From Cellvibrio zantedeschiae (GTDB taxonomy: Bacteria > Pseudomonadota > Gammaproteobacteria > Pseudomonadales > Cellvibrionaceae): a stretch of 64,000 bases of DNA. The position numbers were made by a program, and so were the translations under genes. Each line of letters starts with the position of its first letter. The first letter of the stretch is position 1. Below the pieces are notes generated by a model. The model saw only the letters and a list, made by a program, of their open reading frames with translations, did no database searches and was not told the DNA's origin. This document shows, in pieces, positions 37,440 to 45,305 of this stretch. Location of the stretch: the NCBI RefSeq assembly GCF_014652535.1, contig NZ_BMYZ01000001.1, positions 186,001 through 250,000 on the forward strand. Direction: 5' to 3'.

Positions 37440-37712
37440 ATGAAAGGAAATATCTGGGCTAAAGTATTTATTGTTGTCTTAATATTACCCTTGGTGATTT
37501 ATTTTTTAAGTTTGGACGTGAATGCGTTGACAACTGGAGCTATTCGCGGAAAGAGTGGCGATGTTTATGTTTTAGGCGTGCAAAGCGAACTTTTTTGGGG
37601 AAAGTTTATTCTTAATTTGGTGTATGGCTTTGCAAGCACGCTGGCAGCTGTGTTGATTATTTTTGGCGAATCAGACGAATCAGACGAATCAGACGAATCA
37701 AACAAAAAATAG
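37440..37712 (+). CDS. Small two-helix membrane protein with acidic repeat tail
   Basis: The 90-residue protein has two hydrophobic helices (KVFIVVLILPLVIYFLSL and ILNLVYGFASTLAAVLIIFG). The short polar loop between them probably lies outside. Its C-terminus is a tandem DES repeat (ESDESDESDESNKK) encoded by four copies of a 9-bp unit. I do not recognise the family. It follows the deacetylase-like gene by 36 bp and may be co-transcribed with it. Confidence 0.6.
   Translation: MKGNIWAKVFIVVLILPLVIYFLSLDVNALTTGAIRGKSGDVYVLGVQSELFWGKFILNLVYGFASTLAAVLIIFGESDESDESDESNKK
37668..37703 (+). repeat. 9-bp tandem repeat inside a coding sequence
   Basis: GAATCAGAC occurs three times in a row and a fourth copy ends GAATCAAAC. 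Because the unit is a multiple of three, copy-number slippage changes the DES tail length without shifting the frame. Confidence 0.8.
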
Positions 37713-37763
37713 GGACAAAGATTTTTATGAGTTATGTTGATGTTGATGTGGCCTCGTAAAAAA

Positions 37764-38273
37764 TCAATGCAGATTTTTACCTAAATAAGCTCTTTTCAAA
37801 TCATTAATATTTAATTTCTTCATGTGTAGCATTGCATCTATTACACGGTCTGATTTGTCACTATCTTGATCGGTGATCATGTCGATCAGGCTTGTTGGCA
37901 CAATTTGCCATGACACACCGTACTTATCTTTTAGCCAACCGGATTGCTGTTCTTTTTTATCACCACCGTCTGACAAAGTCTCCCAGTAATAGTCCAACTC
38001 TTCCTGGTTTTTGCAATAGACCTGAAGTGAAATGGCTTCATTAAATTTACTGTCTGTTCTACCGTTCATTGCAATAAATGTTTGTCCGTTCAACTCAAAT
38101 GCAATTGTCATTACGGTTCCTGCAGGTTTTCCGTGCAATTCAGATCCTGAACTTCCGTAAAGAGCGACTTTAAGAATGCGGGAATTTTTAAAAATTCCCG
38201 TATAAAACTTCACCGCTTCTTCTGCCTGATTATCGAACCAGAGGCAGGGAGCTATGGTCTGGATGCTTGCCAT
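37764..38273 (-). CDS. VOC-family protein, PhnB-like
   Basis: The 169-residue protein has the paired beta-alpha-beta-beta-beta units of the vicinal-oxygen-chelate superfamily in the PhnB/DUF1338-like branch: PCLWFDNQAEEAVKFYTGIF at the start, FIAMNGR in the middle and YGVSWQIVPTSLIDMI near the end. PhnB-like members are usually of unknown catalytic role. It follows a second VOC gene by 17 bp on the same strand, so the two form a short operon. Confidence 0.85.
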   Translation of the reverse strand: MASIQTIAPCLWFDNQAEEAVKFYTGIFKNSRILKVALYGSSGSELHGKPAGTVMTIAFELNGQTFIAMNGRTDSKFNEAISLQVYCKNQEELDYYWETLSDGGDKKEQQSGWLKDKYGVSWQIVPTSLIDMITDQDSDKSDRVIDAMLHMKKLNINDLKRAYLGKNLH

Positions 38274-38290
38274 CTTATTTTCCTTTGGTG

Positions 38291-38647
38291 TTATTTCGCC
38301 ATGGTGGGGTCAATCGCTTCAGCAAAGGCGATGCTATTTCCATCGAGATCTTTAATCATCAGCGTTTTAACTTTTTCGGTGATGGAGGGAGTTCCGGGAT
38401 TTAGATTGAGCTTTTTCAACGCGGAAATTTGTTCACTCATATTGTCTACCGCCAAGGTTACAGAGCTTGACCCGGCACGCTCTTCGCCCTCATAAACCTG
38501 CAGCCAACCGCCGCCTTCAAATTCCCATTCGCACACCCCTTGCATGGGTTTTGAATCAGGTGAGCGGCCCAGGAGCTTTTCATACCATTTTGTGGCAGAA
38601 CTAATGTTCTTTACAGCCACACTGGCGAGCGCATTTTTAATTGCCAT
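38291..38647 (-). CDS. VOC-family glyoxalase-like protein
   Basis: The 118-residue protein is a single VOC module pair: SVAVKNISSATKWYEKLLGR, GGWLQVYEGEERAG and LMIKDLDGNSIAFAEAI. Its metal-site residues are not all obvious from the reading, so it could be a bleomycin-resistance-like binder rather than an enzyme. AGGAG precedes its ATG. It is the upstream partner of the PhnB-like gene. Confidence 0.83.
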   Translation of the reverse strand: MAIKNALASVAVKNISSATKWYEKLLGRSPDSKPMQGVCEWEFEGGGWLQVYEGEERAGSSSVTLAVDNMSEQISALKKLNLNPGTPSITEKVKTLMIKDLDGNSIAFAEAIDPTMAK

Positions 38648-39011
38648 TTTAAACTCCTGATTTTTGCTCTTTGTTTTTTTATGGCGGGCATGATCGGGCG
38701 TAGGCTATATAGGCATTTTAAATCTATCTGTGCGCTAACTCGCGTAAATAAAAAGTGGATATTAAAAATAATTTTTAAACAATATTTGGTGCCAAATAGT
38801 TGCTTTAGGCGGCATACAATTCGAAATCTATTACTTTGCAGAACCGTTAATATCACTGCGTTATGTTGGTGGTTTCTGTCGTGTTTAATTGGTCTAATTC
38901 GTTGAGTGATCTGTGGGCGCCAACAATTTATACTGGATTGGTTATCAGTTTATAGCTATGCATATTTGTTGCGGTACGAAGGCATGCACGCAAAATAAGT
39001 GGAGGTTAGTT
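38648..39011. other. Intergenic region with divergent promoters
   Basis: The 364 bp between the VOC pair and the Yip1-like gene contains AT-rich sequence and must hold promoters for both. A longer frame starting at 38913 and short minus-strand frames lack ribosome binding sites and family resemblance. I see no repeat here. Confidence 0.5.
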
Positions 39012-39608
39012 ATGATAACTCACGTCACCGGGCTTTTTACTCACCCATCGCAAGAATGGAAATCAATTCGCGATACTCAAGAAAACATCACCCATATTTA
39101 TTTGGCGCAAGTATTTTTACTGGCATTAATTCCGCCAGTTTCTGCATATGTTGGTGCAACCAAAATTGGTTGGACTGTTGGGCAGGGTAGTCGAGTTGTG
39201 TTAACGGAATCGAGCGCAATGGCGATGGCGATATTGATGTATGTCGCTATGCTGTTAGGTGTAGGTGTGATGGGGGCTTTTATTCAATGGATGTCCCGCA
39301 CTTATCATTCCTCCCCAAGTTATTCTCGCTGCGTCATTTTCGCAACTTATACAGCAACACCTTTATTCGTAGCTGGGCTCACCATGCTCTACCCAACTCC
39401 CTGGAGCATAATGCTATTTGGTGCTGCGGCACTTTCATATACAACTTATTTGCTTTACTCCGGTGTGCCTACTTTCATGAATATTTCTGAAGAAGAAGGC
39501 TTTATGTTTTCCAGCTCAATTTTAACGGTAGGGCTGGTTATGCTGGTGACCTTAATGGCATTTACGGTATTGATCTGGAGCTTGGGTTTTGGCCCCATCT
39601 ACGTTTAA
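39012..39608 (+). CDS. Yip1-family inner membrane protein
   Basis: ATG at 39012 is preceded by GGAGG, so the longer frame from 38913 is rejected. The 198-residue protein has five hydrophobic segments. The N-terminus is typical of bacterial Yip1-domain proteins (LFTHPSQEWKSIRD, then IYLAQVFLLALIPPVSAYVG), and GIGVMGAF-like and YSRCVIFATYTATPLFV segments follow. The function of bacterial members is unknown; some affect membrane or capsule properties. It converges on the nrt operon with a shared terminator between them. Confidence 0.83.
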   Translation: MITHVTGLFTHPSQEWKSIRDTQENITHIYLAQVFLLALIPPVSAYVGATKIGWTVGQGSRVVLTESSAMAMAILMYVAMLLGVGVMGAFIQWMSRTYHSSPSYSRCVIFATYTATPLFVAGLTMLYPTPWSIMLFGAAALSYTTYLLYSGVPTFMNISEEEGFMFSSSILTVGLVMLVTLMAFTVLIWSLGFGPIYV

Positions 39609-39692
39609 GTGCTAATTGAGTTTATAGAAAGATAATCAGCAAGTGCGGATTGCGTACGCCCTACAGGGAAGTTTTAGGCGGGTGGGTAAAAC

Positions 39693-39728
39693 AAAAAACC
39701 TATGGCATCTAACCATAGGTTTTTTTTC
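39693..39728. terminator. Bidirectional terminator between Yip1-like gene and nrtD
   Basis: A perfect stem (AAAAAACCTATGG / CCATAGGTTTTTT) with a 7-base loop has T-runs for either strand and lies between convergent genes. Confidence 0.9.
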
Positions 39729-39735
39729 GAATTGA

Positions 39736-40587
39736 TTAAGCGACTTGTTTGTTGCTATCTTTTTCGGCGGCTTTTTCCGCGCGTTTAGTGGCAATAGGTT
39801 CAATTTTTTTTTGCTTCTCATAAAGGAAGCGTAAGACCGCGGTACGGTAACCGTTGTATTCCGGATCATCAGCCAATTCCAAACGATTGCGTGGACGCGC
39901 TAATTTCACATCCAGAATTTCGCCTACGGTTGCTGCTGGTCCGTTGGTCATCATCACAATACGATCAGAAAGCAATACTGCTTCATCAACATCGTGGGTA
40001 ATCATAATTACGGTGTTGCCTAAGGTATTTTGAATTTCCATCAAGGAATCTTGCAAGTGCGCGCGTGTTAATGCATCCAGCGCACCAAAGGGTTCATCCA
40101 TTAATAACACCTGTGGCTCCATCGCCAGCGCGCGAGCAATACCCACACGTTGTTTCATTCCGCCGGAAATTTCATCGGGGCGTTTATGCATGGCATGGGT
40201 CATGTGCACCAATTCTAAATTGTGTTCAATCCATTCACGCATTTCGGCTTTGGTTTTTTTGCCTTTAAAAACACGTTTAACGCCTAGCTCAACGTTTTGG
40301 TAGGCGGTAAGCCACGGCAATAAGGAATGGTTTTGGAATACTACGGCACGTTCTGGTCCAGGTTCATTTACTTCGCGACCGTTCAACATAACGCCGCCGG
40401 TTGTTGCTTGGTAGAGGCCAGCAACAATATTAAGTACGGTAGATTTTCCGCAGCCCGAATGACCTATCAGTGATACAAATTCGCCTTTGTTAATTTTTAA
40501 ATTGACATCTTGCAATGCGCAAAAAGGTCCGCGTGGTGTTGGAAATTCAATTCCTACTTTGGAAATTTCTAAATGCAATTCAGGCAT
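39736..40587 (-). CDS. nrtD: Nitrate ABC transporter ATP-binding protein
   Basis: The 283-residue ATPase has Walker A GHSGCGKST, Q-loop VFQNHSLLPWL, signature EISGGMKQRVGIARAL, Walker B VLLMDEPFGALD and H-loop MITHDVDEAV. The subfamily details (IEFPTPRGPF, DVKLARPRNRLELADDPEYN) match NrtD/TauB-like nitrate and sulfonate uptake systems. It powers nitrate import with the permease and substrate-binding protein encoded upstream. It is the last gene of the operon, 65 bp after nrtB. The C-terminal tail is Lys/Glu-rich and probably not conserved. Confidence 0.9.
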   Translation of the reverse strand: MPELHLEISKVGIEFPTPRGPFCALQDVNLKINKGEFVSLIGHSGCGKSTVLNIVAGLYQATTGGVMLNGREVNEPGPERAVVFQNHSLLPWLTAYQNVELGVKRVFKGKKTKAEMREWIEHNLELVHMTHAMHKRPDEISGGMKQRVGIARALAMEPQVLLMDEPFGALDALTRAHLQDSLMEIQNTLGNTVIMITHDVDEAVLLSDRIVMMTNGPAATVGEILDVKLARPRNRLELADDPEYNGYRTAVLRFLYEKQKKIEPIATKRAEKAAEKDSNKQVA

Positions 40588-40652
40588 GATCTTTTCCTCT
40601 GCTCCGGGTTACGGAAAATTAAAATCTATTCGAAAACTGTTGTGTTTAAGGC

Positions 40653-41678
40653 TTAGCGAACTACAGCAGATTTGTCCCAATTGACATAGCTTTGGATTAA
40701 CAAGAGCGTGCGATCCAGTCCGAAGCCGATAAAGCCGATAGTCAAAACTGCTACGCAAATGCGGCTAAGAGATTCGGATGAGCCGTTTTGAAATTCATCC
40801 CACACAAATTTACCGAGACCCGGGTTTTGCGCGAGCATTTCGGCAGCAATTAATACCATCCATGCAATGCCGAGTGATAAGCGCAAACCGGTGAACATCA
40901 TAGGAATAGAAGATGGCAGTACAATTTTGCGCACGTGTGTGAGCCAACCCAAGCGCAATACACGACTTACGTTCACCAAATCTTTACTCACACCTGCAAC
41001 ACCTACAGCGGTGTTGATCATGGTGGGCCACATGCAGCAGAGGCTTACAGTGAGCAGCGAAATAATGAATGATTTGGAAAACATAGGCGCATCGCTTACG
41101 TATACCGAACTGACTACCAAGGTGATGAGCGGCAACCATGCTAATGGTGATACAGGTTTAAAAATTTGGATTACTGGATTAAAAGCTTGATAAAGCGGTT
41201 GGCTCAGGCCAATGACTATACCTATGGGAATCGCAATAAGTGTGGCGATTAAAAATCCGCTCAACACAGTGACTAAACTGGTTTTAATTTTTTCAAAAAA
41301 TGTTGGGCGACCGTTGTATTCGCGCTTTTTAATTTCCGCGTTGGGGTCCGCTTTAAGTGCTTCTTCATTACGTTTAGCTTGACGCTCATAAAAAGCAGCT
41401 TCGCGCGCTTTTTCTTCTTTGTATTCGACAATCATATTGCCGGCTTGTACATAAACTTCTTTAGGACCGGGAAAAGTACCCAAAGATGTTTTAATACTTT
41501 GCGAACCCACTTGCCAGAAGAGTAAAAAAATCACCAAGCCGACACAGGGAATAAAGGTGCCCAAAACAATATCGCGCCATTTGGCTGCGGAAATTTTTCC
41601 AATTTTTAGCGCTGCCAGTGGCGATGCTTTTACAGCGCTAGTAGATGCGGCGGCCAGGTTGGTAGTTGCTTCACTCAT
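40653..41678 (-). CDS. nrtB: Nitrate ABC transporter permease
   Basis: The 341-residue protein has about six membrane helices. The EAA-type coupling loop reads LVNVSRVLRLGWLTHVRKIVLP, and AWMVLIAAEMLAQNPGLGKFV is typical of NrtB/SsuC permeases. An extra charged segment (residues about 84-125, YKEEKAREAAFYERQAKRNEE) lies between the first helix and the core. This is longer than in cyanobacterial NrtB and may form a periplasmic or cytoplasmic helical insertion. It follows nrtA by 80 bp. Confidence 0.9.
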   Translation of the reverse strand: MSEATTNLAAASTSAVKASPLAALKIGKISAAKWRDIVLGTFIPCVGLVIFLLFWQVGSQSIKTSLGTFPGPKEVYVQAGNMIVEYKEEKAREAAFYERQAKRNEEALKADPNAEIKKREYNGRPTFFEKIKTSLVTVLSGFLIATLIAIPIGIVIGLSQPLYQAFNPVIQIFKPVSPLAWLPLITLVVSSVYVSDAPMFSKSFIISLLTVSLCCMWPTMINTAVGVAGVSKDLVNVSRVLRLGWLTHVRKIVLPSSIPMMFTGLRLSLGIAWMVLIAAEMLAQNPGLGKFVWDEFQNGSSESLSRICVAVLTIGFIGFGLDRTLLLIQSYVNWDKSAVVR

Positions 41679-41758
41679 GGTTTTTCTCCAGCGTTTATTA
41701 AGCTCGCCTCATGCGCTCCCGGTAATTACCGGGAGCAAGGCTTGATACAAAGTTGCTA

Positions 41759-43174
41759 TTACAGTTTCTCGTCGCCTTTCAAACCAATTTTGAATTGCTT
41801 CAAGTAATCATTTGGTTTGTGTCCATCGAATTTGATTCCATCAATCCATTCAGTTGCATCGGGTGCACGGAATCCATCCACTTTGCTAAGGTCAGTTGGG
41901 AAATCAGCAGCAGTGAATTTTCCCTCTTCGATCAAATCCTTAGCAGCTTGTTGATAGACTTCTGGTTTTACAATTTTCTTAGCCAAATCTATGTACCAGC
42001 TGTCGGGTTTTGCTTCAGGAATTTGACCCCAGCGACGCATTTGCGTTAAGTACCAGATCGCATCTGATTGATAAGGATAGGACGCGTTGTAACGGAAGAA
42101 AACGTTGAAGTCCGGCTCTGAACGTTTGTCACCGCGCTCGTATTCAAAGACACCGGTCATTGAGTTAGCGATAACTTTTTCATCCGCGCCTACGTAGTTA
42201 GCATTTGAAATCATTTTTGCGCCTGCTTTGCGGTTCGCATTCTCTTTTTCATCTAACCACTTGCCGGCACGAATCAGTGCTTTCACAACGTGAATGTGGG
42301 TGTTCGGATTTTTTTCAGCCCAGGCTTTGGTCACACCAAAAACTTTGTCGGCCATTTGGTTGTGCACTGTTAAAAGCGGTACACCAATGCCGCGGAAAAC
42401 TGCTTGTTGGTTCCATGGCTCACCCACGCAATAACCGTTAATAGTTCCAGCTTCAAGTGTTGCGGGCATTTGTGGTGGCGGGACTACGGAGAGCATTGCA
42501 TCTGAACCAATTTGGCCGGTGATATCACCTTTTTGCGGTGCGTACATGCCAGGGTTAATACCACCGGCGGCTAACCAATAACGCAAGCCCATATTGTGTG
42601 TGGATACGGGGAATACCATACCCATATTGAATGGTTTGCCCTGGTTTTTGTAATTTTCAATTACCGGTTTTAATACGGCAGCTGACATAGGATGTGTAGG
42701 TTTTCCGTCTGCACCTTTGGGAACATTTTTCTTAATCATGTTCCAAATATCATTGCCCACGGTACAGGCATAACCGTTTTGGTTGAGTGTGTAAGCCCAT
42801 ACCAATTCACCTGCGGTACCAAAACCTGCTGCAGCGCCAACGGGTTGACCAGCCAGCATGTGTGAGCCGTCAAGCTGTCCTGTTAGCACGCGGTCTAAAA
42901 CAACTTTCCAGTTTGCCTGTGCTTCAAGTTCTACGTTTAACCCTTCATCTTCAAAGTAACCGTTTTCCAGTGCAACGGCGAGCGGGATCATGTCGGTGAG
43001 TTTAATAAAGCCGAATTTTAAATTTTCTTTTTCAGGTTTTCCGGTGGCTGCTTCAGCGGCATTCATCAAAGTAAATGCAGCTGCGAAACCGATGGTGGTT
43101 TTAATGAGTTTGCTAAGCATGCTCATTTTTTTTGAAAAAGGTTTTACCGATTTGTTGTCTAGCTTAACGCTCAT
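41759..43174 (-). CDS. nrtA: Nitrate-binding periplasmic protein
   Basis: ATG at 43174 has AGGAG about 10 bases upstream; the in-frame extension to 43273 is rejected. The 471-residue protein has a charged N-terminus followed by a Sec signal (IKTTIGFAAAFTLMNAAEA). It is a NrtA/CmpA-type binding protein: FGFIKLTDMIPLAVALENGYF, LDGSHMLAGQPVGA, GYCVGEPWNQQAVFRG and KPDSWYIDLAKKIV. It captures nitrate (or nitrite) for the NrtB-NrtD transporter. No NrtC-type fused subunit is present. Bicarbonate-binding CmpA is a close alternative, but it is not expected outside cyanobacteria. Confidence 0.9.
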   Translation of the reverse strand: MSVKLDNKSVKPFSKKMSMLSKLIKTTIGFAAAFTLMNAAEAATGKPEKENLKFGFIKLTDMIPLAVALENGYFEDEGLNVELEAQANWKVVLDRVLTGQLDGSHMLAGQPVGAAAGFGTAGELVWAYTLNQNGYACTVGNDIWNMIKKNVPKGADGKPTHPMSAAVLKPVIENYKNQGKPFNMGMVFPVSTHNMGLRYWLAAGGINPGMYAPQKGDITGQIGSDAMLSVVPPPQMPATLEAGTINGYCVGEPWNQQAVFRGIGVPLLTVHNQMADKVFGVTKAWAEKNPNTHIHVVKALIRAGKWLDEKENANRKAGAKMISNANYVGADEKVIANSMTGVFEYERGDKRSEPDFNVFFRYNASYPYQSDAIWYLTQMRRWGQIPEAKPDSWYIDLAKKIVKPEVYQQAAKDLIEEGKFTAADFPTDLSKVDGFRAPDATEWIDGIKFDGHKPNDYLKQFKIGLKGDEKL

Positions 43175-43885
43175 AACCCTGCTCCTGATAAGTGCTGAAT
43201 CAAACAAGTCGAAATGAATCTTTAAAATTTTCTGTCTGGTCAGTGTGGCTTGTGTTGTGTGCTCTAACTGCACGCATAAATGTTTTTGTTACAAGGTGAC
43301 CTATTCAAACTCTGTGCCAAGCACTTTTAAAAAATCTATTTGTGCATTTTTGGTTCGCGAAAAATCACGAATTTTCAGATGTGCACATTTATGATTCAGG
43401 CGCGCTGATGAAATGGAATTTTTGGTTTCACAGATTTTTGGATTTTTGAACGCTTACAAGGCTAATTAAAAAACCTGTGCATTTTTTTGATGCATTGTGT
43501 GAACCTTATGGCGAAGGGGCTTTGAATGTGGTGTGTCAATTTTAAGAATTGTTGTTTAAATTCAACGAATTATTTATTAGGCGTTGAGCGACGTTTTATG
43601 CGCTCGCATGGGTCTTCAGGGAAAATAGTGAGCTTTAATCCTTAAGAATTCTTAAGGATTACGGAAATGCCGCTGCAAATATGTTCATCTCCAGTGCACT
43701 TCGGCTATTGTTTAGGGCGATGAAGTGTCATCTTCGATAGAAATGGTCAAATGAGGACCGCCTGTCCCCCAAACTCCGGGAGCATGCATTCCCATTTGCA
43801 GGCTAGTACCCGTTAGCCGGGGGCCGGGAATTGAATAAGCTCCATTTGGCCTATACTTAGCGGGCAGATAAACCGGAAAACCATA
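43175..43885. promoter_or_regulatory. Long divergent regulatory region of nrtA and the lipoprotein gene
   Basis: This 711-bp gap has no convincing gene. Reading the minus strand at about 43321-43305, TGGCAC-N5-TTGAA resembles a sigma-54 -24/-12 element but has GA rather than GC at -12. At 43478-43494 TGCAT-N7-ATGCA fits the spacing of an NtrC site, and a 10-bp palindrome ATGTGCACAT lies at 43379-43388. A perfect 26-bp palindrome occurs at 43636-43661. The region next to the lipoprotein gene (43757-43850) is GC-rich and can fold. Confidence 0.5.
43636..43661. other. Perfect 26-bp palindrome
   Basis: TAATCCTTAAGAA is followed directly by its exact reverse complement. It is AT-rich, has no spacer and no adjacent T-run, and lies midway in a long intergenic region. 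An operator for a dimeric regulator is more likely than a terminator. Confidence 0.7.
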
Positions 43886-45043
43886 ATGATAAGAGTTTGT
43901 TTAGTAAAATTTTTTATAGTGCTATGCGCACTGGCGGCAGCGGGTTGCACCACCGTAGGCTCCGGGCAGCCCGTGCAAGCCTATTCTGCAAATGTGGCTG
44001 ACCTGCTCTCAGGTAAAGCTATTCTGGGACATCCCGTAAGCGATGCAGAGCTGCCCGACCTTGATATTTTCCAGGTTACCCCCGAAATGGAGGCGTTTGC
44101 CAAAAAGGCGACCCGCCATGGGGAAAGCTATTACGCGAAAGTGAAAAACCTGCACATAGCGCTCTTATCCTCTGAACAATATGGCGGTCGCGCCATTGCT
44201 TATCACGCCTATGTGACTGAGGTGCCCGCAGTGACTTTTGAGCAGCGGCGCGCCAATTGCCTGAGTTTTACCTTGCTCTATGTGGCCTTGGCGCGCTCGG
44301 TGGGGATTAATGCGCTGGTAAATGAAGTGGAAATTCCCCCAACCTGGGATTTGCGTAATAAGAAGGAGATGGTTTTTCTGCGTCATGTGAACGTCAAGGT
44401 GCCCATGTCGCGCGAAAACCCTAATATCTTAAATAATGATGACGTCATCATTGATCTGGAAATGGACAGATACAGATCTAACTACCGTCAGCATTCAATC
44501 AGCGATGTGTTGGCAGCCGCGCAGTTCTACAGCAACCGGGCGATGGAGTATCTGGAGAATAAAAATTATATCGATGCGTTCCTGAGCTTGCGCAAATCTA
44601 TCAGCCTGAACGATCGCCAAACCTACGTTTGGAGTAATTTGGGGGCACTCTACAGTCGTATGAATTTATGGCGCGAAGCGGAGCTATCCTATTTACACGG
44701 ATTGGAAATTGACCCGGAAGATTTGACGGTCATGAATAATCTTTCTTACCTATATCGCCAAATTGGCAATAAAGACCTGGCTGCAAAATATTCGCGTATG
44801 GCACAACGCTATCGTGAGTCCAATCCTTTCTTCCAATACAATCTTGCATTGTCAGCTTACGACCAGAGCGATTATGCAGCTGCGCTGGATTTTGTAACAC
44901 GGGCGCTTCAACTGGAAGCGAATGACATTCGTTTTTATGAGCTGGCGGCGAGTATTTATGAAAAGCAGGGCCGCGTTAGCAAGCGTGCCGAAATGCTTAA
45001 AAAAATTAAAAAGCTCAAGCCTCTGGAACTCTATAAAGATTAA
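43886..45043 (+). CDS. Transglutaminase-like and TPR lipoprotein
   Basis: The 385-residue protein has a lipoprotein signal (lipobox AAAGC, Cys about residue 21). A transglutaminase-like segment (about 110-190: RRANCLSFTLLYVALARSVG, FLRHVNVKV) contains Cys and His positioned as in the catalytic pair. Four TPR repeats follow (TYVWSNLGALYSRMNLWREA, YLHGLEIDPEDLTVMNNLSYLYRQ). It is expected on the outer membrane facing the periplasm. A role as peptidoglycan- or substrate-processing adaptor is possible, but unproven. It shares its domain pairing with the gene at 390-2645, although order and size differ. Confidence 0.82.
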   Translation: MIRVCLVKFFIVLCALAAAGCTTVGSGQPVQAYSANVADLLSGKAILGHPVSDAELPDLDIFQVTPEMEAFAKKATRHGESYYAKVKNLHIALLSSEQYGGRAIAYHAYVTEVPAVTFEQRRANCLSFTLLYVALARSVGINALVNEVEIPPTWDLRNKKEMVFLRHVNVKVPMSRENPNILNNDDVIIDLEMDRYRSNYRQHSISDVLAAAQFYSNRAMEYLENKNYIDAFLSLRKSISLNDRQTYVWSNLGALYSRMNLWREAELSYLHGLEIDPEDLTVMNNLSYLYRQIGNKDLAAKYSRMAQRYRESNPFFQYNLALSAYDQSDYAAALDFVTRALQLEANDIRFYELAASIYEKQGRVSKRAEMLKKIKKLKPLELYKD

Positions 45044-45082
45044 ACAGCGACATAATGTGCGCATTAAGATTTAAAATAGAAT

Positions 45083-45100
45083 TTGTCATTGTCTTGTCAT
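45083..45100 (+). promoter_or_regulatory. PhoB-box-like direct repeat 1
   Basis: Two TGTCA units occur at an 11-bp period (45084-45088 and 45095-45099), the defining spacing of PhoB boxes. It lies about 220 bp before the PstS-like/OmpA fusion start. Confidence 0.6.
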
Positions 45101-45232
45101 TTTAGTGTGGGTAAATAGCCTTGCAGTAAGCCTCTGCAGCATCCGATGTAAAATTCAGGCACCCTACCTGCAAGGACGCAGGTCCCCCATCATTCAGTTC
45201 GCTTTAAATCCCCCTTCGGTTCTACATTTTAA

Positions 45233-45266
45233 TTGTCATCTTTTTGTCATTTTTTCTTCATATAGT
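45233..45266 (+). promoter_or_regulatory. PhoB-box-like direct repeat 2 with -10 element
   Basis: TGTCA units at 45234-45238 and 45245-45249 again show an 11-bp period. TATAGT follows 11 bases after the box, where the -10 of a PhoB-activated promoter is expected, and no -35 is needed. The ATG lies about 40 bp further on. Confidence 0.7.
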
Positions 45267-45305
45267 GCGCGCACCTTTTTTCCTTTCGCGTTAGAGAAAA
45301 TAAAT

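Noticed and set aside
43757-43850. Known riboswitch before the lipoprotein gene
   Set aside because: No motif of c-di-GMP, cobalamin, TPP or other class was recognised; reported only as a foldable leader.
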